Assembly (NCBI GenBank): GCA_024643555.1
Contig: JAHEMQ010000006.1
Coordinates: 1-63,755 of the forward strand
From: Crocinitomicaceae bacterium
Lineage (GTDB): Bacteria > Bacteroidota > Bacteroidia > Flavobacteriales_D > Crocinitomicaceae
Direction of reading: 5' to 3'
DNA: 63,755 nt
A program made the position numbers and the translations under genes. Below the pieces are notes generated by a model, which did no database searches, was not told the DNA's origin, and was given only the letters and a program-made list of their open reading frames with translations. Numbering within the stretch: position 1 is the stretch's first letter; every line of letters starts with the position of its first letter. This document shows positions 18,141 through 27,761 of this stretch, one piece after another.

Positions 18141-20103
18141 AATTCCCCCACATATCATCGATGAAATCATGCAAGTTTCTCGCATCGAGGAAGTAATTGG
18201 CGATTATGTGCAATTGAAACGTGCTGGATCTAATTTAAAGGGATTGAGTCCATTTACGGATGAAAAAACTCCGTCGTTTGTCGTTTCTCCGGCCAAACAA
18301 ATTTTCAAATGTTTTTCTACTGGTAAGGGAGGGACAGTCGTTTCTTTCTTGATGGAAAAAGAACATTTCTCCTATCCGGAAGCATTGCGCTGGTTGGCAG
18401 ATCGTTATGGTGTTCAAATTCCTGAAGCGGCTCAGCCAACAGCGGAAGAATTAGCCGAATTAAACGAACGCGAAAGCTTCTACATCATCAATGAGTTTGC
18501 AAAAAACACCTTCGTGCAAAACATGCAGGAAACTGAGGAGGGAAAAGCGATTGGACTTTCTTACTTCGAAGAACGTGGATTTCGCCCCGATATCATTGAG
18601 CGTTTTCAGTTAGGTTATTGCTTGAACAAAGGTGATGATTTTACGAAAAAAGCCCTAGAAAAAGGTTATAAATTAGATTATTTAGAAAAAGTCGGACTGT
18701 CAAAAACAAAGGAAGAACGTTCTTTTGATTTTTTTAGAGGACGCGTTATTTTTCCCATACATAGTGTCTCTGGTCGTGTTTTAGGATTTGGTGGAAGAAC
18801 CTTGATGGCAGATAAAAAAATCGCCAAGTATTTCAATTCCCCTGAGAGCATCATTTACAACAAAAGCGAAATCTTGTATGGATTGTACTTTGCGAAAGGA
18901 GATATCGTGAAATACGATGAGTGTTTGTTGTGTGAAGGTTATACCGATGTTATCAGCATGCATCAAGCAGGAATGCAGCATACTGTTTCGTCTTCCGGAA
19001 CTTCCTTGACGAAAGAACAAGTGAAATTAGTGAAACGATACACCAAGAACTTAACGATTCTGTACGATGGAGATGCAGCCGGAATCAAAGCAAGTTTCAG
19101 AGGTATTGATTTAATTTTGGAAGAAGGAATGAATGTTAAAGTGGTACTTTTTCCTGATGGAGAAGATCCGGACTCATTTTCTAAATCCAAGAGCACGACT
19201 GAACTTGAGGAATACATTAAAGAGCACAAACAGGATTTCATTACGTTTAAAGCCTCCATATTATTGGCGGATGGCATCAATGACCCCATACGTAAGTCAG
19301 AACTGATCAAAGAAATTGTCCATTCGGTCTCCTTGATTCCCGATCAGATCACACGCAGTGTTTACGTTCAAGAAATTGCACGACAATTTGAGATCTCTGA
19401 ATCCATCGTTAACAATGAACTCCTGCGTTTGCGAAAGTCGAGTATGGCGAAACAATTGCAAGAGCCAATGCTTCATGAGATTCAAATTCCGATGGAAAGT
19501 CCGAATTTATTGGAAGAACAGCCTGCAGGAATTGGTGGTCAAGAAACGAAGAAATCTTCCATTCTACATGAAGAAGAACTTATCCGCCTAATGGTCAAAT
19601 ACGGAACGCGTGAAGTACACATCAAAGAAGTTGGAAGCGAGGATAAAACCACCAGTGTCATCGAATTGATCATTCAAGAAATTGAAGGCGATGAATTGCG
19701 CTTTGAAGATCCTAAATTAAAGGAACTTTATGGTATTTTTATGGATGGAATAGCGGATAACACCTTGCTTGCTACATCTTATTTAAAACGATTGGAAAAT
19801 CAAGAAATTGTGGCATTCGTTAGCGATATTGAGAGCGACGAACAAGAGTTAAGTCATAATTGGGCGACTAAATACAATATTTACACGAAAACAGAAGCAG
19901 ACAATCTATATGAATCTGTAATGAATGCCATCTATCACTTTAAGTTGACGAAGGTGGAGGAACACATTCAGTCATTGCAAACAGAACTAAAAGAAAAGAA
20001 TCCGCAAGGGGAGGACCTTATTTTGTTGTTGTCAGAACAAATGGTCTATGCCAAGGTTCGCAAAGAATTTTCGGAAAAACTAGGGAGAATCATCACGAGA
20101 TAA
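18133..20103 (+). CDS. dnaG: DNA primase
   Basis: DnaG lays down RNA primers at the replication fork and contacts DnaB. The 656-aa protein begins at GTG (MSKIPPHIIDEIMQVSRIEEV), inside the lipoprotein gene's final codons. The N-terminal region matches the CHC2 domain in sequence, but three of four zinc ligands are replaced: the C-P-F-H pair is S39-P-F-T42, and the second pair is C60-F-S-T63. The TOPRIM core is intact, with LLCEGYTDVISMHQAG and LYDGDAAGIKA. A C-terminal DnaB-binding-like region follows. The degenerate zinc motif is, as I recall, shared by other Bacteroidota primases and does not suggest a pseudogene. Confidence 0.95.
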   Translation: MSKIPPHIIDEIMQVSRIEEVIGDYVQLKRAGSNLKGLSPFTDEKTPSFVVSPAKQIFKCFSTGKGGTVVSFLMEKEHFSYPEALRWLADRYGVQIPEAAQPTAEELAELNERESFYIINEFAKNTFVQNMQETEEGKAIGLSYFEERGFRPDIIERFQLGYCLNKGDDFTKKALEKGYKLDYLEKVGLSKTKEERSFDFFRGRVIFPIHSVSGRVLGFGGRTLMADKKIAKYFNSPESIIYNKSEILYGLYFAKGDIVKYDECLLCEGYTDVISMHQAGMQHTVSSSGTSLTKEQVKLVKRYTKNLTILYDGDAAGIKASFRGIDLILEEGMNVKVVLFPDGEDPDSFSKSKSTTELEEYIKEHKQDFITFKASILLADGINDPIRKSELIKEIVHSVSLIPDQITRSVYVQEIARQFEISESIVNNELLRLRKSSMAKQLQEPMLHEIQIPMESPNLLEEQPAGIGGQETKKSSILHEEELIRLMVKYGTREVHIKEVGSEDKTTSVIELIIQEIEGDELRFEDPKLKELYGIFMDGIADNTLLATSYLKRLENQEIVAFVSDIESDEQELSHNWATKYNIYTKTEADNLYESVMNAIYHFKLTKVEEHIQSLQTELKEKNPQGEDLILLLSEQMVYAKVRKEFSEKLGRIITR

Positions 20104-20106
20104 GGT

Positions 20107-21216
20107 ATGTTAAGCACGACACTCTTTCACATTGGACCATTCAAAATTTGTTTTTGGAACCTCGTCTTTCTATCGCTTATCTTTTTGGTGGCTGCCATTC
20201 TTCGACGTATTGTCCATCGCTTGCTAAAACGCTACGTCAAAACGACGCATATCAATTTGGAAGGACGTCAACTAGCATGGTTGAAATTGTTGAGTCAGAG
20301 CGTATACTTATTGGCTATTTATGTCGCTGTGTTGAGTTTTAAATTCAATAATTACAATGTGACTTTCAAGAAATTTTTAACCTATAAATTCATTGATTTA
20401 GGCTCCATCAAAATTGACTTTGCCGATGTGTTAATTATCGTTTCTGTCTTTTTTGGAGCGCGCATGTTGGTCAACTTCAGTAGGTTATACATCGGCCGGA
20501 AATTCAAACGTAATTCAGAATACGATCCAGCCTCTGAATATGTCTACTTGCAAATCGCCAAGTATGTCATTTACGTATTTTCCATTCTTTTCTGCTTTCA
20601 ATTATTAAACATTGATCTCGTCATTATTTTAACCAGTTCCGTTGGGCTTTTAGTGGGTATAGGATTAGGTCTTCAAGATGTTTTCAAAGACATGATTGCA
20701 GGCGTTGTGTTATTGGTGGAAGGTAATCTGAGGGTGGGTGACATTGTTGAGATTCATGGAACTTCAAAAAGTTCACAGAAATCTTCGGATGCGATTGTTG
20801 CTAAAATTCTGAAAATAAGTGTGCGAACCACACAAATTCAGACTCGTGAAGGAAATGTGCTCATTATTCCAAATACCCGCCTAACACAAGAACAAATTGA
20901 AAACTGGAGTCACGGTTCAGAATTAACTCGATTTAAAATTAATGTAACTGTTGATTTTGGTTCGGATACCGAGTTGATAAAAAAGCTCTTAATTCAAGCC
21001 GCGATGGCACATCCCAAGGTGAAGAAAAGTCATCCCGTGTTCGTAAGTTTGTCGGAATTTGGAGAAAATGGCCTTGGTTTAGAATTGATTTTCTGGGCTG
21101 ATCATAGTTGGGATATCGACATATACAAATCAGAAATTCGATTTGAAATTGATCGTCTATTTAGGGAATATAAAATCACCATTCCTTACCCACACCGAAC
21201 CATTGTCCAAGCCTAG
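20107..21216 (+). CDS. MscS-family mechanosensitive channel
   Basis: A membrane protein of 369 aa that probably releases solutes on hypo-osmotic shock. Several transmembrane segments precede the pore-lining helix and beta domain, seen as LLVGIGLGLQDVFKDMIAGVVLLVEGNLRVGDIVEI. A C-terminal cytoplasmic domain follows. It starts 3 bp after dnaG and closes that operon. Its stop codon directly abuts the stop codon of convergent pdxJ with no base between. A second, smaller MscS-family gene lies at 28955. Confidence 0.9.
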   Translation: MLSTTLFHIGPFKICFWNLVFLSLIFLVAAILRRIVHRLLKRYVKTTHINLEGRQLAWLKLLSQSVYLLAIYVAVLSFKFNNYNVTFKKFLTYKFIDLGSIKIDFADVLIIVSVFFGARMLVNFSRLYIGRKFKRNSEYDPASEYVYLQIAKYVIYVFSILFCFQLLNIDLVIILTSSVGLLVGIGLGLQDVFKDMIAGVVLLVEGNLRVGDIVEIHGTSKSSQKSSDAIVAKILKISVRTTQIQTREGNVLIIPNTRLTQEQIENWSHGSELTRFKINVTVDFGSDTELIKKLLIQAAMAHPKVKKSHPVFVSLSEFGENGLGLELIFWADHSWDIDIYKSEIRFEIDRLFREYKITIPYPHRTIVQA

Positions 21217-21933
21217 CTAATCCCTCAGCAAATAAAGGTAACGCTGAATGGTATTTTCGATGCCCAAATAAAGTGCATCGGAAATCAATGCGTGTCCGAT
21301 GGATACTTCGTCCAACTGAACAACGGCTTGCTTGAAATAGCGCAAGTTTTCTTGATTTAAATCGTGTCCGGCATTGATTTCTAATCCAATCGAAACGGCA
21401 AAATCTATGGCGTCTACATAAGACTCAACCGCAGCTCTCGGATTGTTTTGAAATGCTTCGGCGTATGGACCTGTGTACAATTCAATGCGATCGGCACCTG
21501 CTTTTTTCGCGCATTCGATCCACTTTTTATTTGGTTCAACGAACAATGAGGTTCGAACACCTAATGCCGCAATTCCTTGAAGTGTCTCGGTCAAAAAAGA
21601 TTGGTGTTTATCTGTGTCCCAACCTGCATTTGACGTAAGCACGTCTGGGCCATCGGGAACAAGTGTCGCTTGGTGCGGTTTGATGTCGCTAATCATGCTT
21701 AAATAACGCGCATCTGGATATCCTTCAATGTTATATTCTGTGGTGACAACTTTCGCAATCGCATAGGTGTCTTCGGTGGTGATGTGTCGTTCATCTGGAC
21801 GTGGGTGTACCGTGATCCCTTGTGCGCCAAAACGTTCGCAATCAATGGCGAATTGAACCACATTTGGAATTTGTCCACCTCGAGCATTTCGAATGGTAGC
21901 GATTTTATTAATATTCACACTCAGTCTTGTCAT
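21217..21933 (-). CDS. pdxJ: pyridoxine 5'-phosphate synthase
   Basis: PdxJ joins 1-deoxy-D-xylulose 5-phosphate and 3-amino-2-oxopropyl phosphate to make pyridoxine 5'-phosphate in the DXP-dependent vitamin B6 route. The 238-aa product begins [20 protein letters not shown] and contains [35 protein letters not shown] and [11 protein letters not shown], all family hallmarks. Starting at MTRLSV removes seven upstream in-frame codons. A TACTTTTG box on the minus strand (21952-21959) is a likely -7 element, about 18 nt from the start. It is divergent from the CBS-nadK operon. Confidence 0.96.
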   Translation of the reverse strand: MTRLSVNINKIATIRNARGGQIPNVVQFAIDCERFGAQGITVHPRPDERHITTEDTYAIAKVVTTEYNIEGYPDARYLSMISDIKPHQATLVPDGPDVLTSNAGWDTDKHQSFLTETLQGIAALGVRTSLFVEPNKKWIECAKKAGADRIELYTGPYAEAFQNNPRAAVESYVDAIDFAVSIGLEINAGHDLNQENLRYFKQAVVQLDEVSIGHALISDALYLGIENTIQRYLYLLRD

Positions 21934-21996
21934 GGCACAAATTTTGACACACAAAAGTAAGAACTCTGAAAGGATTTTACTACTTTGGCGACGTGT

Positions 21997-22659
21997 ATGA
22001 GAGCAATTGATTTAATAACAGATGAAATACCTCCTCTAATTCATACTGATTCAGGCGATAAGGCCTTGAATTGGATGGAAGAATTTAAAGTATCTCATCT
22101 GCCCGTTTTAAAAAACGGGAATTTCGTTGGGCTCGTTTCCGAATCGGATATCCTTGACCACCTCAATTTAGAAGAAAACCTCGATCAACTTTTTCAACAT
22201 TTGCCGCGTCCATACGTTCTCGGACAAGCGCACGTGTATGATGTCATAGCCAAAATGGCAGAATTCAAATTAAGTGTCGTGCCTATTCTTGATCAACAAG
22301 AAAACTATTTGGGGTGTTGCAGTGTATACCACGTGATGACCGTGTTGGCAAACACAGGGAGTATCAAGGAAAATGGTGGAATTCTGGTACTCGAAATGAA
22401 TGCGAGTGATTACTCATTATCCCAAATTGCACAAATCGTTGAAAGTAACAATGCACGCATTTTAAGTGTCTTCATGACAACAAACCAAGATTCCACTAAA
22501 ATGGATGTTACCGTTAAAATCAATAAAGTTGATTTGACGAGTATTATTCGAACATTTGAGCGCTATGACTATCATGTGAAAGCGTCCTTCCAGAATGGAC
22601 ATGGGGATGAGGATATGCAGTGGAGGTATGACACATTAATGCAATACTTAAAGTTGTAA
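21997..22659 (+). CDS. CBS-domain protein
   Basis: This 220-aa protein has two tandem CBS motifs (about residues 1-55 and 70-120), recognisable from [20 protein letters not shown] and [19 protein letters not shown]. An ACT-like C-terminal half follows ([30 protein letters not shown]). CBS pairs usually bind adenine nucleotides and act as energy sensors. The start is taken at the ATG (MRAIDLI) rather than an upstream TTG. It ends 1 bp before nadK, so it may modulate or accompany NAD(P) metabolism; that link is inferred from context. Confidence 0.85.
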   Translation: MRAIDLITDEIPPLIHTDSGDKALNWMEEFKVSHLPVLKNGNFVGLVSESDILDHLNLEENLDQLFQHLPRPYVLGQAHVYDVIAKMAEFKLSVVPILDQQENYLGCCSVYHVMTVLANTGSIKENGGILVLEMNASDYSLSQIAQIVESNNARILSVFMTTNQDSTKMDVTVKINKVDLTSIIRTFERYDYHVKASFQNGHGDEDMQWRYDTLMQYLKL

Positions 22660-22660
22660 C

Positions 22661-23539
22661 ATGAGAGTAGCAATCTACGGTAGAAAGATTAACAAGCAAA
22701 CGAGTACCTTCTTTACAGAAGTCATCAAACATATTGAGGATTTTGGTTGGAAACCCATCTTGGAATCTGATTTAAAGGAACAGTTGGTTTCAAAAGCAGG
22801 TGTCTCTTCAAACTATGATACGTTTAAGGATTACAAAGACTTTCGTTCAGGCGTTGATTTATTGATCAGTCTGGGTGGGGACGGAACTTTCTTAAGGGCA
22901 GTTTCCTATATTCGTGATTCCGGCGTTCCAATCATGGGAATCAACACAGGTAGACTGGGATTTCTTTCCAATATCTCCAAAGATCACATTTACGATAAAT
23001 TGGCACAAGTACGCGATAAACAATTCGAATTCCAGCGTCGTTCCCTTTTGCGCGTATCTACGGCGGAGGACCTCTTTGGAGAAGAGAATTTTGCTTTAAA
23101 TGAATTGACCTTGCAGAAAAAGGACACCTCCTCTATGGTGACTGTTCATGCGTATTTAGATAAGAAGTTCTTGAATTCTTATTGGGCGGATGGACTGATT
23201 GTAGCCACGCCGACAGGTTCAACGGCTTATAGCCTAAGTTCAGGTGGGCCAATCATTACCCCTGGCTGTCAGGTTCATATAATTACCCCAATTGCACCAC
23301 ATAATTTAAATGTGCGTCCTGTTGTTGTGCCTGATCACATGCCTATTTCCTTGAGTGTAGAAGGACGCGGTCGAAGTTATTTATTAAGCTTGGATGGTGT
23401 TTCGAAGCAAATCAAACAAGGAGAAGAAGTCTTGGTGACAAAGGCGGAATTTATGATTAATGTTGTTAAATTTGAGGACAATAATTTCTTAGATACCATT
23501 CGAAATAAAATGCTTTGGGGGATTGATACCCGTAATTAA
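22661..23539 (+). CDS. nadK: NAD kinase
   Basis: The enzyme phosphorylates NAD to NADP using ATP or polyphosphate. At 292 aa it is family-typical. The GGDGT motif (LLISLGGDGTFLRAV), the NTGRLGFLS block and the C-terminal TPTGSTAYSLSSGGPII signature are all present, as is the SLDG segment. Its ATG lies 1 bp after the CBS gene stop and the FKBP gene begins 18 bp after its end, so it is the second gene of a four-gene operon. Confidence 0.97.
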   Translation: MRVAIYGRKINKQTSTFFTEVIKHIEDFGWKPILESDLKEQLVSKAGVSSNYDTFKDYKDFRSGVDLLISLGGDGTFLRAVSYIRDSGVPIMGINTGRLGFLSNISKDHIYDKLAQVRDKQFEFQRRSLLRVSTAEDLFGEENFALNELTLQKKDTSSMVTVHAYLDKKFLNSYWADGLIVATPTGSTAYSLSSGGPIITPGCQVHIITPIAPHNLNVRPVVVPDHMPISLSVEGRGRSYLLSLDGVSKQIKQGEEVLVTKAEFMINVVKFEDNNFLDTIRNKMLWGIDTRN

Positions 23540-23557
23540 TGAAAAAAGGATAAAAAA

Positions 23558-24229
23558 ATGATGAAAAAAACACTTGTATTTACCGCACTTTTGATGGGCT
23601 TAAACGCGCAGGCTCAATTAACTAAATTAGATTCTGTCAGCTATTTGGTTGGAATGAATATTGGCTCAAGTATTGTGAAAGATTTTAGTGAGGCCAATGT
23701 AAACATGTTGATCAAAGGGCTACAGGATGCCATGGCTAAAAGCACTCCAATGTGCGCTGATCCTGGGAATGCTATCTTGAGTAGCTACTTTCAACAAAAA
23801 CAACAATTAGCTCAAGCGGCTGAAGAGGTGAATAATCAGGCCTATAAAAAAATCGGTGAAGAATTCATGGCGAAAAATGCCACGAAAAAAGGAGTAAAAG
23901 TAACGGCAAGCGGATTGCAATACGAAGTATTGACTGAAGGAAAAGGGGAGCATCCAACGGCAACGTCTAAAGTAAAAGTTCATTACCACGGAACAACGCC
24001 GGAAGGGGTGGTTTTTGATAGTTCTGTAGATCGTGGCGAGCCGATTACATTTGGATTGGATCAAGTGATTAAAGGTTGGACAGAAGGAGTTCAATTAATG
24101 AAAGTTGGATCCAAATACCGTTTCTATATTCCTCAAGAATTGGCTTATGGACCAAGTTCGCCCTCACCAACAATCAAAGCATACATGCCGTTGATATTCG
24201 AAGTAGAATTAATTGCAATTGAAAAATAA
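23558..24229 (+). CDS. FKBP-type peptidyl-prolyl isomerase (Mip/FklB-like)
   Basis: An exported PPIase (223 aa) with a signal peptide ending NAQA-Q. The N-terminal helical dimerisation region (SVSYLVGMNIGSSI..., residues about 25-105) resembles Mip and FkpA. The C-terminal FKBP domain has VKVHYHGTTPEGVVFDSS, VIKGWTEGVQLM with the active-site Trp, and YRFYIPQELAYG. It should assist folding of envelope proteins in the periplasm. Two adjacent ATG codons could serve as start. The next gene, another PPIase, starts 1 bp after its stop. Confidence 0.92.
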   Translation: MMKKTLVFTALLMGLNAQAQLTKLDSVSYLVGMNIGSSIVKDFSEANVNMLIKGLQDAMAKSTPMCADPGNAILSSYFQQKQQLAQAAEEVNNQAYKKIGEEFMAKNATKKGVKVTASGLQYEVLTEGKGEHPTATSKVKVHYHGTTPEGVVFDSSVDRGEPITFGLDQVIKGWTEGVQLMKVGSKYRFYIPQELAYGPSSPSPTIKAYMPLIFEVELIAIEK

Positions 24230-24230
24230 G

Positions 24231-25340
24231 ATGAGAAAAGTAATTTTAAGTGTTGGTTTAATCGTTGGTTTTGTTGCGTCGATTTTCGCTCAAAATGACA
24301 TGGAGATATCTGATGGTATTTACGCTTCGTTCAAAACCACAAAAGGAACTATTTTATGTGAGTTAGAATACAAGCAAACTCCCATGACGGTCGCAAATTT
24401 TGTTGGATTAGCAGAAGGGAAAAATTTCAAAGTGGATCAAGTGGTGATTAGTAAGCCTTATTTTGATGGATTAACGTTTCATCGTGTGATCAAAGATTTC
24501 ATGATTCAAGGTGGTTGTCCACTTGGAAATGGAACAGGTGATCCAGGTTATAAATTTCCAGATGAATTCGTTCCTGCGTTGAAGCATGTTGGTCCTGGGA
24601 TACTTTCGATGGCAAATTCTGGTCCGGGCACAAATGGAAGTCAGTTCTTTATTACACACAAGGCAACACCTTGGTTAGATGGAAAGCATACGGTTTTTGG
24701 TCACGTTGTAACAGGTCAATCTGTGGTAGATTCTATTGCAATGGGGGACATTATGTTAAGTGTAAAAATCATCCGAGTTGGAAAAGAAGCAGAGAATTGG
24801 AATGCGCAAGAAGCGTTCGATAAAGTCTATCTTGGAAAACAACTGGAGCTAAACAAGCAGAAAGAAGCATTTGCGAAAATTGAAGCCATGTCAGAGGATG
24901 AATATAAAAAATTCATGTTCGATGAGGTGAAGAAAACGAATAAAAAAGCAAAAATGACTTCGTCTGGATTGGTGTATGTGATTCAGAAAAAAGGTTCCAA
25001 AGACCGCGTGGTTAAAGGTTCTAAAGTTTCCTTACACTACGTGGGTACCTTCCGCGCGGATGGTAAGCAGTTCGATTCTTCCCGAGATAGAAACCAGACC
25101 TTGGATTTTAGTTATATTGATCAAAAAATGATTCCTGGATTTGAAGAGGGAATTGCCATGGTCGGAGTAGGTGGTAAAATAACAATTTACATCCCTTATT
25201 TTCAGGCCTATGGAAAAAATGGACGTCCGGGCGCTATTCCTCCGTATTCAGATTTAGTATTTGATATTGAAATGGTGAATATCCAAGCTCCAGCAGCTGA
25301 GGACCATCAACACGATGGACACGATGGTCATCAGCATTAA
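24231..25340 (+). CDS. exported cyclophilin-FKBP fusion PPIase
   Basis: Two unrelated isomerase folds are fused in 369 aa. After a signal peptide (ending FAQ-N), the cyclophilin domain (about residues 25-185) keeps the active-site set: FHRVIKDFMIQGG, GPGILSMANSGPGTNGSQFFIT and WLDGKHTVFG. After a charged helical linker, an FKBP domain (about 245-350) shows KVSLHYVGTFRADGKQFDSS and MIPGFEEG, with Phe in place of the usual Trp. The C-terminus is a His/Asp-rich tail with five His in the last 12 residues. Cyclophilin-FKBP fusions are known in Flavobacterium. The stop overlaps that of the convergent gene by 4 bp. Confidence 0.92.
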   Translation: MRKVILSVGLIVGFVASIFAQNDMEISDGIYASFKTTKGTILCELEYKQTPMTVANFVGLAEGKNFKVDQVVISKPYFDGLTFHRVIKDFMIQGGCPLGNGTGDPGYKFPDEFVPALKHVGPGILSMANSGPGTNGSQFFITHKATPWLDGKHTVFGHVVTGQSVVDSIAMGDIMLSVKIIRVGKEAENWNAQEAFDKVYLGKQLELNKQKEAFAKIEAMSEDEYKKFMFDEVKKTNKKAKMTSSGLVYVIQKKGSKDRVVKGSKVSLHYVGTFRADGKQFDSSRDRNQTLDFSYIDQKMIPGFEEGIAMVGVGGKITIYIPYFQAYGKNGRPGAIPPYSDLVFDIEMVNIQAPAAEDHQHDGHDGHQH

Positions 25341-26239
25341 TCGATGATAACACGTTTGGTTCGACTATAATTGCCGTCAGCAGTTGTAAGTCTTAAAAAA
25401 TAAATGCCTTTTGAAAGTCCTGAGTAATTCAGGACTTTTTTATGATCGAGTGTTTCCTTCGATATCACCACGCCATTTAAATCGCTTAAAACAGCCCATT
25501 TTGGCTCCGTCGTGCATTCCAATTGTAATATACCGTTACTCGGATTCGGACTGAAGGAGAAGTCGAATGCGTTAAGTTCTCGAATTCCAGTTCCTAGATC
25601 TGCAAAAGAAAAGGTGATATCGGAAATCATCCATCCTTCTTTAGCGTGATCGATGGTGTCGCTTATAAAACGAAAGCGGTAATACATGGTGTCCTCCGGC
25701 ATGTCCTTAATGGGGAACATCCAAATCCATTCAATTTGCGTGTAGCGATCTATAAATGTTCCTGAGAATCCTTTTTCGCCCGTAAATAAGGTGTCAGTTA
25801 AACCGTATAAATCTTGGCTTAAAAAAAGCATGTTTGTCTGGTCTTCTAGTACATTCGTCCATGTTGTGCCATGGTCACGCGAAACTTCAATCATGCCGCC
25901 ATCCGTTAGACTATCTGAATTCATGGAATGGTGAAAACTCATGATGAAACTCAGGGGATATTGATCCCAGGCTGGCCAATGAATTTCAAAACTAGATGCA
26001 TTGGCTGTTGGGTAAAAATGAGTGCTATCCGTAATCATGACCTCCCCTGTATGGGTTAGGATCGATTTTTGAGAGTTGGCGCGTTGCCAAAGATTGCTCG
26101 CTGTGTTTGGAATTTCGATGTAAGTACAAGGTGTCGTGAAATCACATTGGTCCAATTGGACAATCCCCAAGAAAGGATCGATTTGTGCTTGACTCGAAAA
26201 AATGGAGAGTAAACATGTTAAAAAGATACTCTTTTTCAT
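25337..26239 (-). CDS. T9SS type A sorting domain protein
   Basis: The 300-aa secreted protein has a signal peptide (MKKSIFLTCLLSIFSSQAQ). A mid-region resembles Bacteroidota beta-sandwich exoproteins, with MIEVSRDHGTTWTNV, YTQIEWIWMFP and YYRFRFISD, and the CTD begins FSFSPNPSNGILQLE and ends RTKRVIID. No catalytic motif is recognised. It is the last gene of the ribD-EamA-DUF4159 run, 5 bp after DUF4159. Its terminal TAA shares the palindromic TTAA with the convergent PPIase gene. Confidence 0.8.
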   Translation of the reverse strand: MKKSIFLTCLLSIFSSQAQIDPFLGIVQLDQCDFTTPCTYIEIPNTASNLWQRANSQKSILTHTGEVMITDSTHFYPTANASSFEIHWPAWDQYPLSFIMSFHHSMNSDSLTDGGMIEVSRDHGTTWTNVLEDQTNMLFLSQDLYGLTDTLFTGEKGFSGTFIDRYTQIEWIWMFPIKDMPEDTMYYRFRFISDTIDHAKEGWMISDITFSFADLGTGIRELNAFDFSFSPNPSNGILQLECTTEPKWAVLSDLNGVVISKETLDHKKVLNYSGLSKGIYFLRLTTADGNYSRTKRVIID

Positions 26240-26244
26240 TCTTG

Positions 26245-26901
26245 TTAATTTAGAAAAACATACGCAATGATGTTGGCTCCCATTTGTAAAGCTTGCTTTC
26301 TTTTTTCAGGTGTATCATTATGAACCTGAGGATCTTCCCATCCATCACTTAAATCTGTTTCATAAGTATATAGACATACCAGCCTGCCATCAATGATGAT
26401 ACCAAAGGCCTGTGGGCGTTTGCCATCATGTTCATGAATTTTTGGAAGTCCATTTAATTTAAATTTTTGAGTGTAAACAGGATGATTACTAGGTAGTTCT
26501 ATCAATTCACTTGAAGGAAAGATTTTCTTTAATTCTACCCGAATGAATTCGTCCATACCATAGTTGTCATCAATGTGCAGGAATCCTCCGGCGAGTAAAT
26601 AATTGCGCAAATTTTCTACCTCCGATTTTGAAAAAACGACGTTGCCATGTCCGGTCATGTGAATGAAAGGATAACGAAAAATATCCTTACTTCCCGCTTC
26701 CACATAAGGGACATCTTTGGAAATGCTCGTGCCTAAATTTTGATTGCAAAATTGAATCAAATTTGGAAGGGCTGTTGGATTCGCATAGTAGTCCCCCCCG
26801 CCATTATATTTTAAAACGGCGAGTTGAAAGTTCGATTGAGTCCAAATGTTCGCGCTCAACATGATCGAAAAAAGGAAGAAGGTAAGAGCTTTTGTAATCA
26901 T
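26245..26901 (-). CDS. DUF4159 domain protein
   Basis: An exported protein of about 218 aa with an N-terminal signal sequence (MITKALTFFLFSIMLSANIWTQ). The DUF4159 core includes VLKYNGGGDYYANPTALPNL, FIHMTGHGNVVFS, LLAGGFLHIDDNYGMDEFI and RPQAFGIIIDGRLVCLYTYE. The fold is related to glutamine-amidotransferase-like domains; the function of DUF4159 proteins is not established. The ATG chosen overlaps the EamA stop (ATGA), which fits translational coupling and gives a clean signal peptide. Confidence 0.85.
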   Translation of the reverse strand: MITKALTFFLFSIMLSANIWTQSNFQLAVLKYNGGGDYYANPTALPNLIQFCNQNLGTSISKDVPYVEAGSKDIFRYPFIHMTGHGNVVFSKSEVENLRNYLLAGGFLHIDDNYGMDEFIRVELKKIFPSSELIELPSNHPVYTQKFKLNGLPKIHEHDGKRPQAFGIIIDGRLVCLYTYETDLSDGWEDPQVHNDTPEKRKQALQMGANIIAYVFLN

Positions 26902-27761
26902 GCTGCAAGATATAAAAACAAGATGGAAATGAGCGCTGAAATGAATCCAATTATTTTGATTCGATTCCATTTTTCTTTAAAAAAGAAGAGTCCGATAATC
27001 GAGGCAATGGCGACAATACTGACATTGATGACTGCCAAAATGCTACTTCCGCTCCATGGGAGTACATCGTATGCCTTCATTAAAAAGTAAATGGAAAAGT
27101 AATTCGGAATCCCTAATGAAACTCCGGCAATGATGTTCCGCAAAGATGGTTTAAGTTTTCCTTGTGCCCATAAAAAAAGCGCGAGGCAAAGACCAATGAC
27201 TCCAGCCATTCCAAAAGCATAGGCTGTAAAGAAAGCTGTTTCGTTTGCTTTTAAAACGTGATGTTGAATGTAATTCAATAAAAAATCCAAAAGCCCACTT
27301 CCTAGAAATAGAACGATGAGCATCCATGCAGAAGAAGCACTATTCTTTTCGGGGTTTTCTTGGATGGTCATGCCAATTACGCCGATAATCGCTAATAATA
27401 TTCCCGCGATTTTAATCCATTGAATTTCTTCGGAATAAGTGATCATCATGCCAAGAACGGATAATGCCATGCTCATCTTCACGGCAACTGAAGTGCTCGA
27501 TAAACCGTTTCGTTGTGAACTAATTCCCATGATTAAAAACAAGCCTATAAATAGGATGCTTGCTGTCAAGGTGTTGAAAAACCAATTTAAATCAATGGAA
27601 ACTAGTTTGCTTATTTCAAAAGGAAAAAAAAGGTAACCACAGAGAAAAGCGACAAAATAATTGACAACGATTGCTTGAAAGGTATCAATCCGATAACGGG
27701 GAAATAATTTAAAAAGGACAAAAATGAAACTAGAAAAAAGAATGGCGAAAAGTAGTTCCAT
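26898..27761 (-). CDS. EamA-family (DMT) transporter
   Basis: This 287-aa integral membrane protein has about ten hydrophobic helices arranged as two EamA repeats. It belongs to the drug/metabolite transporter superfamily, and the substrate cannot be deduced. Helix MELLFAILFSSFIFVLFKLF opens the protein and ISALISILFLYLAA closes it. Its ATG overlaps the ribD stop by one base (TAATG) and its stop overlaps the DUF4159 ATG. Location after ribD raises the possibility of flavin or metabolite transport, but only by context. Confidence 0.85.
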   Translation of the reverse strand: MELLFAILFSSFIFVLFKLFPRYRIDTFQAIVVNYFVAFLCGYLFFPFEISKLVSIDLNWFFNTLTASILFIGLFLIMGISSQRNGLSSTSVAVKMSMALSVLGMMITYSEEIQWIKIAGILLAIIGVIGMTIQENPEKNSASSAWMLIVLFLGSGLLDFLLNYIQHHVLKANETAFFTAYAFGMAGVIGLCLALFLWAQGKLKPSLRNIIAGVSLGIPNYFSIYFLMKAYDVLPWSGSSILAVINVSIVAIASIIGLFFFKEKWNRIKIIGFISALISILFLYLAA

